Source of the DNA: JBCBGF01 sp038526915
Lineage (GTDB): Bacteria; Pseudomonadota; Alphaproteobacteria; Rhodobacterales; Rhodobacteraceae
Length of the DNA: 64,000 nucleotides
Assembly (NCBI GenBank): GCA_038526915.1
Contig: JBCBGF010000011.1
Coordinates: 1 to 64,000, forward strand
Direction of reading: 5' to 3'
The notes beneath the pieces were generated by a model. It did no database searches. It saw nothing but the letters and a program-made list of their open reading frames with translations, and was not told the DNA's origin. Positions within the stretch are counted from its first letter, which is position 1. Every line of letters starts with the position of its first letter. Below are positions 8,893 to 17,224 of the stretch, piece after piece. The translations under genes and the position numbers were made by a program.

Positions 8893-9552
8893 TCAGGTAT
8901 TGGGTCGGATGACGATGTCGACCCGACGGTTTTGCTGCCGCCCCTCTGGCGTGAGGTTTGAGGCAATGGGCTGGTTCTCACCCGCGCCAAACGTCCGCAG
9001 GCGGAAGGACGGCACGCCCGCATTGACGAGCACCGCGGCCACCGACTGCGCCCGGCGTTCGGACAGGCCCTGGTTGTAGGAGGCCGTACCGGTGTTGTCG
9101 GTGTGGCCGACGATCTGGACCGTGCTGTCGGGATAGCGTTGCAAGCTTTCTGACAAGGTGAAGAGATCAGCCCGCAGATCGGGGCGCAGTTGCGCGCTGT
9201 CGACCGCAAAGAGGATATCCTGCGGCATCCGCACGATCAGCTCATCCCCGGTGTTGATGATCTGGACGTCGTTGCCCATGTCGCGACGCAATTCCTGCGC
9301 CTGTTTATCGAGGATGTTGCCCACGATGGCGCCACCTGCCGCGCCGATGGCCGCGCCGGTCAGGGCACCGCGCACGCGGTCATTCCCGCTTTCCTCGATC
9401 CCGCCGATCAGGCCGCCAATGATCGCGCCGGCCGCCGCGCCGGTGCCGGTGCGCTGCAGGTCGCCGCCTTGTTGAAAGCGCGGGTCGGAACAGCCTGCAA
9501 TGGCCAGAACGCCCACAGCGGCAATAATCGTTGGTGTCTTTGCTACTCTCAT
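8893..9552 (-). CDS. OmpA family lipoprotein with glycine zipper
   Basis: Outer-membrane lipoprotein (about 219 aa) anchoring to peptidoglycan. The N-terminus MRVAKTPTIIAAVGVLAIAGC ends in a lipobox, with Cys as the acylation site. A Gly/Ala-rich zipper follows (GAAAGAIIGGLIGGI and a second repeat, AIGAAGGAIVGNIL), then a C-terminal OmpA domain carrying TDNTGTASYNQGLSERRA and GRQQNRRVDIVI. The second ATG of the region was preferred, because GAGG sits six bases before it and it gives a clean signal peptide. This arrangement is like E. coli YiaD. It is monocistronic. Confidence 0.88.
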   Translation of the reverse strand: MRVAKTPTIIAAVGVLAIAGCSDPRFQQGGDLQRTGTGAAAGAIIGGLIGGIEESGNDRVRGALTGAAIGAAGGAIVGNILDKQAQELRRDMGNDVQIINTGDELIVRMPQDILFAVDSAQLRPDLRADLFTLSESLQRYPDSTVQIVGHTDNTGTASYNQGLSERRAQSVAAVLVNAGVPSFRLRTFGAGENQPIASNLTPEGRQQNRRVDIVIRPNT

Positions 9553-9657
9553 GTCCATCCTCAATTCATATGGCGACAGTTTTGCCCCCACTGATACATG
9601 AATGGGATTAAGGCGACACTTGGATGATATGCCATAACACGCGTTAATCCGCCGATT

Positions 9658-10506
9658 TCAGGCGGTTTCCGCCGATTCCCAGGCCAGCATGGCGCGTTTG
9701 ACCGGCAGGCCCCAGTGATATCCGCCCAAGCCCCCCGATTTGCGCAAGGCCCGGTGACAGGGGATCAGCCAGCTAATGGGGTTGCGGCCCACCGCGGTGC
9801 CCACGGCGCGCACGGCCTTGGGGTTGCCGATGACACGGGCGATGTCAGAATATGTGGTGACGTGGCCGGTGGGGATGCTGAGAAGGGCTTCCCAGACCTT
9901 GATCTGGAAGGGGGCGCCGATGAGGTGGAGGTGCGTGGCATCGCCCCCGAAGGCGGCTTGGGCCATGGGGGCGACGGTGGCGCTGTCTTCGATGAAGGTG
10001 GCCTCGGGCCAGCGGGAGGTCATGTCGGCAAAGGCCTCATCACGCCCGGTTTCCTCGGCAAAGGCCAGACCACAGAGGCCCCGATCGGTAGCCATGGCCA
10101 GCGCCTCGCCAAAGGGGCTTGGCACCCAGGCAAAGCGGATCGTGAGGCCCCGGCCCTGGCGGGCGTAGTCGCCGGGGCTCATCGCCTCCCATTTCACGAA
10201 GAGGTCGTGGAGGCGGCCAGACCCCGACAGCCCCACCGCATCGGCGGTGTCGAGCATGGTGTGGCGTTCGGCCAAGAGCTGTTTGGCGTGGTCTAGTGTC
10301 AGGAACTGTTGAAACCGTTTCGGCGACACCCCGGCCCAGCGGCTGAAGACGCGCTGGAAATGGGCGGGGCTGAGGTTCATGTCCGCGGCGATATCTTCCA
10401 ACGACAGGGCCTTGCCATCCTCGGAGTCGATCCGGTCGATGGCCCGGCGCATCAGGCGGTAGTAATAGGCGTTCTCAAAATCGGGGTCGGTTTGCAGAAC
10501 GGTCAT
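9658..10506 (-). CDS. Ada-like AraC regulator fused to O6-methylguanine-DNA methyltransferase
   Basis: Bifunctional protein (282 aa) for repair of and response to DNA alkylation. Residues about 15-110 form an AraC-type double helix-turn-helix (LSLEDIAADMNLSPAHFQRVFSRWAGVSPKRF), and the C-terminal half is a methyltransferase with the acceptor motif PCHRAL preceded by GRNPISWLI. The N-terminal zinc methylphosphotriester domain of E. coli Ada is absent, so the protein probably cannot be activated by phosphotriester transfer. It is divergent from nth, another DNA repair gene, across 114 bases. Confidence 0.9.
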   Translation of the reverse strand: MTVLQTDPDFENAYYYRLMRRAIDRIDSEDGKALSLEDIAADMNLSPAHFQRVFSRWAGVSPKRFQQFLTLDHAKQLLAERHTMLDTADAVGLSGSGRLHDLFVKWEAMSPGDYARQGRGLTIRFAWVPSPFGEALAMATDRGLCGLAFAEETGRDEAFADMTSRWPEATFIEDSATVAPMAQAAFGGDATHLHLIGAPFQIKVWEALLSIPTGHVTTYSDIARVIGNPKAVRAVGTAVGRNPISWLIPCHRALRKSGGLGGYHWGLPVKRAMLAWESAETA

Positions 10507-10620
10507 TTGGCATCTCCTCGGGTTGATCCTGATCTATGCCAGCGGCGGCGCCCATGCGACCCGTTTCCTGCGCGAAGGCGCCGCTTGCCGCCCCCAGGCG
10601 TTCCCGGCATAAGGCCCCGG

Positions 10621-11265
10621 ATGGCCAAGCAACTGCCCTATTCCACGATCCACGAGATCTTCACCCGGTTCCAAGCGATTGACCCCGAACCAAAGGGTGA
10701 GTTGGAGCATGTGAATGCCTTCACCCTGGTGGTCGCCGTGGCCTTGTCGGCGCAGGCGACCGATGTGGGGGTGAACAAGGCAACGCGTGCGCTGTTCAAG
10801 ATAGCTGATACGCCCGAGAAGATGCTGGCGCTGGGTGAAGAAGGGCTGATCGAGCACATCAAGACCATCGGCCTTTACCGCAACAAGGCCAAGAACGTGA
10901 TGAAGCTCTGCCGGATCCTGGTGGAGGAATATGGGGGCGAAGTACCGTCTTCGCGCGCGGCCCTGCAATCGCTGCCAGGGGTCGGGCGGAAGACAGCGAA
11001 TGTGGTTTTGAACATGTGGTGGGGGATGCCCGCGCAGGCGGTGGATACGCATATCTTCCGCGTGGGCAACCGGACCGGGATCGCGCCGGGCAAGACGGTG
11101 GAAATCGTGGAGCGTGCAATTGAGGACAACATCCCCGCGCCCTTCCAACAGCACGCCCATCACTGGCTGATCCTGCATGGCCGCTATATCTGCAAGGCGC
11201 GCAAGCCGATGTGCCCCACCTGCCCGATCAATGATCTGTGCCCGTTTGAGGAGAAGACGGAATGA
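10621..11265 (+). CDS. nth: Endonuclease III (DNA glycosylase/AP lyase)
   Basis: Base-excision repair enzyme removing oxidised pyrimidines, 214 aa. The helix-hairpin-helix LPGVGRKTANVVL holds the catalytic Lys124; the catalytic Asp is D142 in VDTHIFRVGNR. The 4Fe-4S loop C-X6-C-X2-C-X5-C is complete (C191, C198, C201, C207). LSAQATD near residue 42 is also conserved. I took the ATG giving MAKQLPYST; upstream codons are Arg/Pro-rich non-conserved sequence. Its stop overlaps the adenosine kinase start by 4 bases, and the Ada-like repair gene is divergent next door. Confidence 0.95.
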   Translation: MAKQLPYSTIHEIFTRFQAIDPEPKGELEHVNAFTLVVAVALSAQATDVGVNKATRALFKIADTPEKMLALGEEGLIEHIKTIGLYRNKAKNVMKLCRILVEEYGGEVPSSRAALQSLPGVGRKTANVVLNMWWGMPAQAVDTHIFRVGNRTGIAPGKTVEIVERAIEDNIPAPFQQHAHHWLILHGRYICKARKPMCPTCPINDLCPFEEKTE

Positions 11266-12254
11266 AAGCGTTCAACGTGGTCGGCATCGGGAATGCCATG
11301 GTTGATATCCTGGCCTCCGCCGAAGACCGGTTTCTCGCCGACAACGGGGTTGAGAAAGGCATCATGCAACTGATCGACATGAACCGTGCGGTGGAACTCT
11401 ACGCCTCCATCGGACCCGCGCGCGAGGTGTCGGGCGGATCGGCGGCCAATACCATCGCCGCAATCGCGCATCTGGGCGGGCGGACGGCCTATATCGGCAA
11501 GGTGAAGGATGACCAATTGGGCGCGATCTTCGCCCATGACCTGCGCGCGCAGGGGGCCACGTATGAGACCCGGCTCGCGCCCTCCGACCACCGCGATGAA
11601 ACCGGGCGCTGCATTGTGCTGGTGACACCCGATGGCGAGCGGTCGATGAACACCTATCTCGGCGTGACCGAGCATCTGTCGCCTGACGATATCGACGCCG
11701 ACCAGATTGCGCAGGCCGAATGGATCTACCTCGAAGGCTACCGATTCGACGGGCCCGAAAGCCACGAAGCTTTCGCGCGCGCGATCTCGGTCGCCAAAGC
11801 CAATGGCGGTAAGGTTGCCCTCACGCTCAGCGATCCGTTCTGCGTCGAGCGCCACCGCGACGCGTTCCGCCGGATGATTGCGGAAGATGTGGATTTGTTG
11901 TTCGCCAACCAGGCCGAGATCATGTCGATGTACCAGACCGACGATTTCGAAGGGGCGCTCGCACAAGGGGCCGCGGATGTGGCCATCCTGGCGGTAACCG
12001 AGGGCGAGAAAGGCGCGCATGTGTTGTCCGACGGCGAACGCTGGCATGCCCCGGCGATGCCGGTGGAAATCATCGATGCCACGGGCGCGGGCGATCTCTT
12101 TGCGGGCGCATTCCTTTGGGCGATCACGCACGGGCATGATTTAGAGACCGCAGGCAAGATGGGCTGTGTCGCAGCGTCCGAAGTGATCAGCCACATCGGC
12201 GCGCGACCGGAAGAGGATCTGTCGAAGCTTTTCAAAGCCCAAGGGTTGCTCTGA
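11262..12254 (+). CDS. Adenosine kinase, PfkB family
   Basis: Ribokinase-like sugar/nucleoside kinase (330 aa) most like bacterial adenosine kinases, which phosphorylate adenosine to AMP for purine salvage. Visible marks are VVGIGNAMVDILA at the N-terminus, GGSAANTIAAIAHLGG (substrate-side Gly motif, about residue 57) and the PfkB signature DATGAGDLFAGAFLW near residue 270, with the catalytic Asp. The gene overlaps nth by ATGA and is probably cotranscribed and translationally coupled. Substrate specificity between adenosine and other ribosides is inferred from overall resemblance. Confidence 0.85.
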   Translation: MKAFNVVGIGNAMVDILASAEDRFLADNGVEKGIMQLIDMNRAVELYASIGPAREVSGGSAANTIAAIAHLGGRTAYIGKVKDDQLGAIFAHDLRAQGATYETRLAPSDHRDETGRCIVLVTPDGERSMNTYLGVTEHLSPDDIDADQIAQAEWIYLEGYRFDGPESHEAFARAISVAKANGGKVALTLSDPFCVERHRDAFRRMIAEDVDLLFANQAEIMSMYQTDDFEGALAQGAADVAILAVTEGEKGAHVLSDGERWHAPAMPVEIIDATGAGDLFAGAFLWAITHGHDLETAGKMGCVAASEVISHIGARPEEDLSKLFKAQGLL

Positions 12255-12255
12255 C

Positions 12256-12327
12256 CTGGGGCTCTGCCCCAGACCCCGGGATATTTGAAGACCAAAGACC
12301 ATGCCTTCTTTGGTCCAGAAATATCCC
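12256..12327 (+). repeat. Intergenic repeat: hairpin plus long interrupted inverted repeat
   Basis: Two stacked structures follow the adenosine kinase stop. First is CTGGGGC-TCT-GCCCCAG, a perfect 7-base stem at 12256-12272. Then a longer interrupted hairpin has arms GGGATATTT and GACCAAAGA (12278-12298) pairing with TCTTTGGTC and AAATATCCC (12307-12327), separated by a 3-by-3 internal loop and an 8-base apex. It probably ends plus-strand transcription. A related element follows ffh and a decayed one follows the sulfotransferase gene. Confidence 0.7.
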
Positions 12328-12340
12328 CGCCGGAGGCATG

Positions 12341-12365
12341 AAAAAACCCGGCACTTGGCCGGGTT
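12341..12365 (-). terminator. Intrinsic terminator of the F0 ATP synthase operon
   Basis: On the minus strand, a perfect 8-base stem AACCCGGC / GCCGGGTT with a five-base loop is followed by a run of T, 26 bases after the atpF stop. This is a textbook Rho-independent terminator for the atp operon. Confidence 0.85.
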
Positions 12366-12390
12366 CCTTGTTCTCAAATGCGCGCCAGCC

Positions 12391-12957
12391 TCAATGCAGC
12401 TTGGCATCCACCGTCGCGATCGACGCGTCGATCAGGCTGTCGGCCTGCGCGGCGTTCATCTGTTTGGCAACAACTTCTCCAGCAGCGGCCACGGCGATCT
12501 CGGTCGCGCGGTCGCGGACTTCGCGCAGAGCCGAGGCTTCGGCAGAAGCGATCTTGTCTTCCGCCGCCTGCAAGCGCCGGGCGATGGAGTTCTTGATGTC
12601 TTCCTTCGCCTGCTCTGCCGCGGCTGAGGCTTCCTGGCGGGCGTGGGCCACGATCTGGTCGGCCTGTTCCTGCACTTCGCGCTGCTTACGCTCATAGCTG
12701 GCCAGAACCGACTGGGCCTCTTCCCGCAGGGTGCGGGCTTCGTCCAACTCGGCCTGGATGCCCTCGGCGCGCTTGTCGAGCATGCCGGTTATCATACCGG
12801 GCACCTTGAAGTAGAGCAGGATACCAATGAAGCAGAGGAAACCGATCAACACCACGAAGTCGGTGTTGGCGAGCGAGAAGAAGGGTTTGTCACTGGCAGC
12901 CAGCGCGGGGCCCGCGGCGAGGATCAGTAGGGCAGACAGTCTCAACATCCCGCTCAT
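12391..12957 (-). CDS. atpF: F0F1 ATP synthase subunit b
   Basis: Peripheral-stalk subunit b (188 aa) of the F0 sector. The N-terminus resembles a short signal (LSALLILAAGPALAASDK), followed by one membrane segment (DFVVLIGFLCFIGILLYF) and a long charged coiled coil rich in Ala, Glu, Gln and Arg. This is the standard alphaproteobacterial form with the LANTDFVVLIGFLCFI block. It overlaps the b' gene by 4 bases (ATGA) and is the last gene of the operon before the terminator. The F1 genes are not in the window, as usual in this group. Confidence 0.95.
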   Translation of the reverse strand: MSGMLRLSALLILAAGPALAASDKPFFSLANTDFVVLIGFLCFIGILLYFKVPGMITGMLDKRAEGIQAELDEARTLREEAQSVLASYERKQREVQEQADQIVAHARQEASAAAEQAKEDIKNSIARRLQAAEDKIASAEASALREVRDRATEIAVAAAGEVVAKQMNAAQADSLIDASIATVDAKLH

Positions 12958-13478
12958 CCTTTCATCCGCGCGGCAATGGCGGCGTCGATGGCGGCAGGAT
13001 CGGCCTGGCCGCCCAACGCACCCACGATCTCGCCCGCAGTATCGCGCGACACCTCGCGGATCGCGTCCAGCGCGCCTTCGCGGATCTCGTTGATGGCCGC
13101 TTCGCTTTCCGCCGTCTTCGCCGCGATCTCGGCATCGGCCTTGGCGGTGGCGGCGTCGAGATCGGCCTGGATCTCGGCCTTGGCCTCGCCCACGATGCGC
13201 TGCGCCTCAGCGCGGGCATCGGCCAGCGCCTTGTCATAGGCGGCCTCAGCCTCTTGCGCCTTGAGCTTCAGCTCTTCGGCGGCGGCAATGTCATTGGTGA
13301 TGGTCCCCGCCCGTTCGGCCAGAACCGATCCGATCCGGGGCAGGGCCACGCGGTTCAGGATCAGGTAGATCGCCACCAGCGTGACAATCAACCAGAAGAT
13401 CTGGTTGGGGAAGGTCGAAAAGTCGAGCTGCGGAAGACCCGTTGCTGCCTCTTCGGCCCCTGTGGTTTCGGTCGCCAT
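12954..13478 (-). CDS. atpF2: F0F1 ATP synthase subunit b'
   Basis: Second, divergent b-type stalk subunit (174 aa) found in photosynthetic bacteria and alphaproteobacteria; b and b' form a heterodimer. After a short leader, FSTFPNQIFWLIVTLVAIYLILNRVALPRIGSVL gives the membrane segment and its conserved boundary. The remainder is an Ala/Glu/Asp-rich coiled coil. It is 81 bases downstream of atpE and overlaps atpF by ATGA. Also called atpG or atpX in some annotations. Confidence 0.94.
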   Translation of the reverse strand: MATETTGAEEAATGLPQLDFSTFPNQIFWLIVTLVAIYLILNRVALPRIGSVLAERAGTITNDIAAAEELKLKAQEAEAAYDKALADARAEAQRIVGEAKAEIQADLDAATAKADAEIAAKTAESEAAINEIREGALDAIREVSRDTAGEIVGALGGQADPAAIDAAIAARMKG

Positions 13479-13559
13479 GGGTTCGTCCCTCGTGCCTTAA
13501 GTTGACACCGGATGCGTGGGCGTGTCCCGCGCACCCGGCCGTAAGGATCGTGGGCTGGC

Positions 13560-13796
13560 TTAGACGGCGAACATCAACAGCAGAGCGACAAGGAACGAGA
13601 AGATCCCGAGCGCTTCTGCGAAGGCGATGCCGATAAACAGCGTGGCGGTCTGGCCGGCGGCGGCCGACGGATTGCGCAGGGCACCGGCGAGGAAGTTGCC
13701 GGCCACGTTACCCACGCCAAGTGCGGCGAGGCCCGCACCGAGGCCTGCGATGCCGGCGCCGATGAATTGACCCAATTGTGCGATGTCGCCTTCCAT
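13560..13796 (-). CDS. atpE: F0F1 ATP synthase subunit c
   Basis: Proteolipid of the rotor ring, 78 aa with two membrane helices. The first carries the Gly/Ala repeats (FIGAGIAGLGAGLAALGVGNVAGNFLAG) and the second carries the proton-binding carboxylate in LFIGIAFAEALGIFSFLVALLL, a glutamate. The polar loop between them reads RNPSAAAGQT, with the Arg that contacts F1. Length and motifs match alphaproteobacterial H+-type c subunits. Intergenic gaps to atpB (59 bases) and atpF2 (81 bases) are longer than elsewhere in the operon, which may support high translation of this subunit. Confidence 0.97.
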   Translation of the reverse strand: MEGDIAQLGQFIGAGIAGLGAGLAALGVGNVAGNFLAGALRNPSAAAGQTATLFIGIAFAEALGIFSFLVALLLMFAV

Positions 13797-13855
13797 GATG
13801 ATGTCTCCTTACGTTGGAAGTCCGAAAATGATGCGAGGCGCGATAGTGTGCGGTC

Positions 13856-14602
13856 TCAGTGATGGGGGTGAAGCGCGTCCTTGAGGTAGACGCAGGTCAG
13901 AATGGTGAACACGTAGGCCTGGATCGCAGCCACCAGCACCTCAAGCGCGTAGATCGCGACCATGGCCCCGATGGCGAAGGGTGCGATCAGAACCGCCACG
14001 GCAAATCCGGCAAACACCTTCATCACCGCGTGCCCCGCCGTGATCGCACCGGCCAGTCGCACCGCGTGGCTGACAGGGCGCACGAAGAATGAGATGATTT
14101 CGATAAGCGCGAGAACGGGCCGCAGCGCCAGGGGGGCAGAGCTGACCCAAAACAGGCTGAGGAAGCTGGCGCCGTTCTTGACGAAGCCTACGGTGATCAC
14201 GGTGAGGAATACGCCAAGCGCCATGACAGCCGTGACGGCAATGTGGGATGTGGGGCTGAAGCTTGTGGGGATAAGCGCAAGGAAGTTTGCGAAGAAGATG
14301 AACAGGAACAGTGTGAGGATATAGGGAAAGAACTTCAGCGCATCCTTTCCTGCCACATCCTCGACCATCTTGTAGATGAAGCCGTACATCAGCTCGGCCA
14401 CCGACTGGACCCGGGTGGGGACGACGGCGCGACCGCGGGTGCCGACCACGAAAAGAAGCGTGATCACAACGATCGCGAGGAACATCCACAGCGTGGCATT
14501 GGTGGGCGTGTACCAATGGATCGTGTCGCCGCCGAACAACGGCTTGACCAAAAACTGGTCCATCGGTTTGAACTCGAGCCCGCCGCCTGTGTCTTCCGCC
14601 AC
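13856..14602 (-). CDS. atpB: F0F1 ATP synthase subunit a
   Basis: Membrane subunit a (248 aa), which forms the proton half-channels. Several membrane helices are visible, and the essential arginine helix reads SHAVRLAGAITAGHAVMKVF, with Arg in the RLAG context. QAYVFTILTCVYLKDALHPHH forms the conserved C-terminal helix. Two bases separate it from the upstream atpI gene. Confidence 0.97.
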   Translation of the reverse strand: MAEDTGGGLEFKPMDQFLVKPLFGGDTIHWYTPTNATLWMFLAIVVITLLFVVGTRGRAVVPTRVQSVAELMYGFIYKMVEDVAGKDALKFFPYILTLFLFIFFANFLALIPTSFSPTSHIAVTAVMALGVFLTVITVGFVKNGASFLSLFWVSSAPLALRPVLALIEIISFFVRPVSHAVRLAGAITAGHAVMKVFAGFAVAVLIAPFAIGAMVAIYALEVLVAAIQAYVFTILTCVYLKDALHPHH

Positions 14603-14604
14603 GT

Positions 14605-14928
14605 CTAGTCCCTCTCACCTTCGGCAGCCATACGGTGCTGCCGCTCTTGCAGTTCGCGGGCGGTGCCGATCATCGTCTTCACGCCAGCCGCGAACCCCAG
14701 CAATGTAAACAGCACCAGAAAGATGGGCTGTGTGCCAAAGACGACGTCCAGCCCGTATCCGATGCCAAAGCCGATCCCGAGACCGGCCACAAGCTCAACC
14801 ACCATGCGCCAACCGTGTTGGGCCAGCGAATAATGCTCTTCCGTCCGCGGCTCGGGCGCGTGCGCCTGTTTTGCCGCGGCGATCCGTTCTTCCAACGCTT
14901 TGAGCGCGTCAGCGCGGTCGTCGCCCAT
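14605..14928 (-). CDS. atpI: AtpI-type ATP synthase assembly protein
   Basis: First gene of the F0 operon, 107 aa. A charged N-terminal region with ALEERIAAAKQ is followed by two membrane helices rich in Gly (VVELVAGLGIGFGIGYGLD and IFLVLFTLLGFAAGVK) and a short charged tail with a likely helix. AtpI/AtpZ proteins assist c-ring assembly or Mg2+ supply; this one is of the alphaproteobacterial short type. It ends two bases before atpB. The promoter should lie in the 176-base gap upstream. Confidence 0.9.
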   Translation of the reverse strand: MGDDRADALKALEERIAAAKQAHAPEPRTEEHYSLAQHGWRMVVELVAGLGIGFGIGYGLDVVFGTQPIFLVLFTLLGFAAGVKTMIGTARELQERQHRMAAEGERD

Positions 14929-15104
14929 GACAAGTGTCCTCGGACAGCTGGGCGGAAATTAGGGAGGGGGGCCGGCAGAGTCAATTGTGGGAGCGCGGTG
15001 GCGGATGCGCCCTTAAACTACTGATTTCAAATTGATAAATTGACCTACGCTTCTCGCGGCGAAAGGGTCGCACCGCTGCTTGAACCCAGCCAATATTCAA
15101 CCGA

Positions 15105-15998
15105 TCAGTTGAGCTTTTCCGCCCTGCGCCTCTGAAACAACCGCCCGTCGATCAAGAGAAGCCCCAGAAAGATCGCCGCCATGCCAGCGAAATGCGCTGC
15201 GGTCAGCACCTCATCCAGAACCAGCTTGCCGATGAGAATGGCTGAGATCGGGGCGATGAACGTGACGGTGGACGTCTTGGTCGCCCCGGCGCGCGGTAAG
15301 ATCGTGAAGGCCGCGAGGAAAGCAATCGCCGTCAAAACGACACCAAGGAACACCGTTGACCCGATGGTTGAGGCCTGCAGGCCGCGCGGCACCCCTTCGG
15401 TGAACAGCATGACCGGGATCAGCGCGAGCGTGGCAAAGGTAAAGGCCCAAGCTGTGATCACAGCGGCACCCAGTGTGTGGAACCGGCGGAAGTAATTCAT
15501 CGCAAAGGCATAGCTGATCGGTGCGAGCACGATCACCAGTGTCCCGAACAGCAAAGTTTCCTGCCCCGGCGCCATTGCGGGGAGGGTCAGCAGCACGATG
15601 CCCGCAAAACCCGCCAGCACGCCCAAGCTTTTGAGCGGCGTCGCCCGCTCCCCCCCTGGCCAGAAATGCGAAACGATGACAACCATGACCGGCGTCAACG
15701 CGTTTACGATCCCGGCGATCCCGCTGGCCACATATTGCTGACCCAGCGGGTAGATCGCGAAGGGAAAGGCGAACATCAAGACACCGAACAGCGCCAGCGC
15801 GGCGAGCATCGGCGCGCGAACCGGTTTGAATTGTCTAGTGGCGAACAGATAGATCCAGCAGGCAACCGCCGCCAAGGCCACGCGCAGGAACGATACGGTG
15901 ACGGGCCCCACATCGCGCAGGATCATCTCGTTGAAAAAGAACGTGGCCCCCCAGCCGATGCCGAGGATGAAAATGATGATCCAATCGCGATCGGGCAT
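15105..15998 (-). CDS. EamA/DMT family transporter
   Basis: Integral inner-membrane protein (297 aa) with about ten predicted hydrophobic helices in two EamA repeats, typical of the drug/metabolite transporter superfamily. Family marks include the N-terminal GIGWGATFFFNEMILRDVGPVTVSFLRV-type start and PISAILIGKLVLDE in the second repeat. Such proteins export amino acids, metabolites or drugs, and the substrate here is unknown. It is divergent from an ArsR-type regulator 92 bases away, which may control it. Confidence 0.85.
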   Translation of the reverse strand: MPDRDWIIIFILGIGWGATFFFNEMILRDVGPVTVSFLRVALAAVACWIYLFATRQFKPVRAPMLAALALFGVLMFAFPFAIYPLGQQYVASGIAGIVNALTPVMVVIVSHFWPGGERATPLKSLGVLAGFAGIVLLTLPAMAPGQETLLFGTLVIVLAPISYAFAMNYFRRFHTLGAAVITAWAFTFATLALIPVMLFTEGVPRGLQASTIGSTVFLGVVLTAIAFLAAFTILPRAGATKTSTVTFIAPISAILIGKLVLDEVLTAAHFAGMAAIFLGLLLIDGRLFQRRRAEKLN

Positions 15999-16090
15999 TC
16001 CGGCCCCTCCCCCGCCCCCTCGTGCGCGTTGACACGCGCGCTGTCAACGCGGCTTTCGCTTGGGCCGGTGGGCGGCTAGGGTCGCTTGCG

Positions 16091-16441
16091 ATGACCGCCG
16101 ATCTCGACACCGTCTTTGCCGCACTCGCCGACCCAACACGGCGGGCGATCCTGGTGATGCTGCTCGAAGACGACATGGCCGTGACGGATGTGGCCCATCC
16201 CTTCGAGATGTCGCTGGCGGCGATTTCCAAACACCTGACGATCCTCACGCGGGCGGGGCTGATTTCTCAGGAAAAACGCGGCCGCGTGAAGTGGTGCAAG
16301 CTGGAGCCCGACGCGCTGCGCGATGCGTCGGTCTGGATGCAGAGCTTTGGGCAGTTCGAGGCGGTGAACCTCGACGCGTTTGAGCGGTTTTTGGAGGTGG
16401 AGTTGGAGGATGAGCCTGAGACGCGCGGTGTGGGGGAGTAG
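16091..16441 (+). CDS. ArsR family winged-helix regulator
   Basis: Small DNA-binding protein, 116 aa. The wHTH reads FAALADPTRRAILVMLLEDDMAVTDVAHPFEMSLAAISKHLTILTRAGLI, followed by a wing with KRGRVKWCKLEP. No metal-binding CVC motif is present in the recognition helix region, so it is probably one of the metal-independent ArsR proteins that sit beside SRPBCC or transporter genes. I placed the start at the ATG giving MTADLDTVF, which is the family norm. It is divergent from the EamA gene and may repress it. Confidence 0.88.
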   Translation: MTADLDTVFAALADPTRRAILVMLLEDDMAVTDVAHPFEMSLAAISKHLTILTRAGLISQEKRGRVKWCKLEPDALRDASVWMQSFGQFEAVNLDAFERFLEVELEDEPETRGVGE

Positions 16442-16840
16442 TGGTGCGGAGATTGGTTGTCTGCGGAGGGGCCAAGTCGGAAGGTTAAGTGCAAGGGCCT
16501 GCGGCGTGTTTGGGGGCGACTTTGCGGGGCGAAGCAGAATTGTGCGCAAAGGCTATTACTGACGCAGAACCTATTAGAGGTTGGGGCGAATTGATCCCTA
16601 CGACGCAACTGGTCGCCCGACAGCGACCATCGATTGGTGTTACATTGGCCCAGCCACAGAACGGGCTTTCACAACATCATGGTGAGGGCTTCCCGCAGCG
16701 GACAGAGCGGCCTGCCACTGCGAATGTGTAAGGCTGAGCTTGCTGGCAGTGACAATTCCACCGGCGGCTCTTTCCCGCCGCGTCGACAGCTTCACCGCGC
16801 GCATCATCTCAACACGCGCGTATCGTCCCACGCGCGCACG
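16442..16840. other. Gene-poor stretch, possibly degenerate
   Basis: 399 bases between the ArsR gene and the end of the left catabolic operon. Short reading frames exist on both strands, but none has a ribosome site, motif or codon pattern I trust. A perfect 6-base hairpin (GGTCGC at 16611, GCGACC at 16623) is the only clear structure. The composition is less G+C-rich than the flanks, and it may be the remains of lost genes. Confidence 0.35.
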
Positions 16841-17221
16841 TCAAACTTCCTCAAGCACCTTTCGCGCAACACGGAAGCACTCCAACGCCTGCGGCACACC
16901 GCAGTAGATGCCAATGACATGGATGATCGCACGGATTTCCTCCTTGGTGACGCCATTATTGATCGCGCCTTTGCAATGGATTTCCCATTCATGCATTTTC
17001 CCCAAGGCCCCGATCATCGACAAGTTCATCATGGATCGTGTTTTGGCGTCGATCACATCGTCGCCCCAGCCAAAGCCCCAACACCAAGCTGTCATCGCCT
17101 CTTGAAACGGTCGCGTGAAATCATCGGCGGCGGCCAGGTTCTTTTCCACATACTCCGCGCCAAGCGTGGCCTTTCGTTCCTCTAGACCCTTCAAAAATAG
17201 GTCTTCATCGAATGCGCTCAT
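16841..17221 (-). CDS. Carboxymuconolactone decarboxylase family protein
   Basis: All-helical AhpD-fold protein, 126 aa, the size of gamma-carboxymuconolactone decarboxylase. The family pattern is seen in TRPFQEAMTAWCWGFGWGDDVIDAKTRSMMNLSMIGALG and in HCKGAINNGVTKEEIRAIIHVIGIYCGVP. The CXXC pair of the peroxidase-type members is absent, so a decarboxylase/isomerase-like role is more likely. It is the last gene of the left arm of the divergent catabolic locus, three bases after the aldehyde dehydrogenase gene. In this setting it may act on a ring-opened or lactone intermediate, but that is inference. Confidence 0.85.
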   Translation of the reverse strand: MSAFDEDLFLKGLEERKATLGAEYVEKNLAAADDFTRPFQEAMTAWCWGFGWGDDVIDAKTRSMMNLSMIGALGKMHEWEIHCKGAINNGVTKEEIRAIIHVIGIYCGVPQALECFRVARKVLEEV

Positions 17222-17224
17222 GCC

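Noticed and set aside
11184..12137. Minus-strand frame of 317 codons over adenosine kinase
   Set aside because: Mirror of the kinase gene; Arg/His/Gly-rich translation without motif, start signal or plausible neighbour.
16634..16840. Short frames in the ArsR-CMD gap as small genes
   Set aside because: No ribosome sites or conserved motifs, and the plus-strand frame runs through the antisense of the CMD gene.
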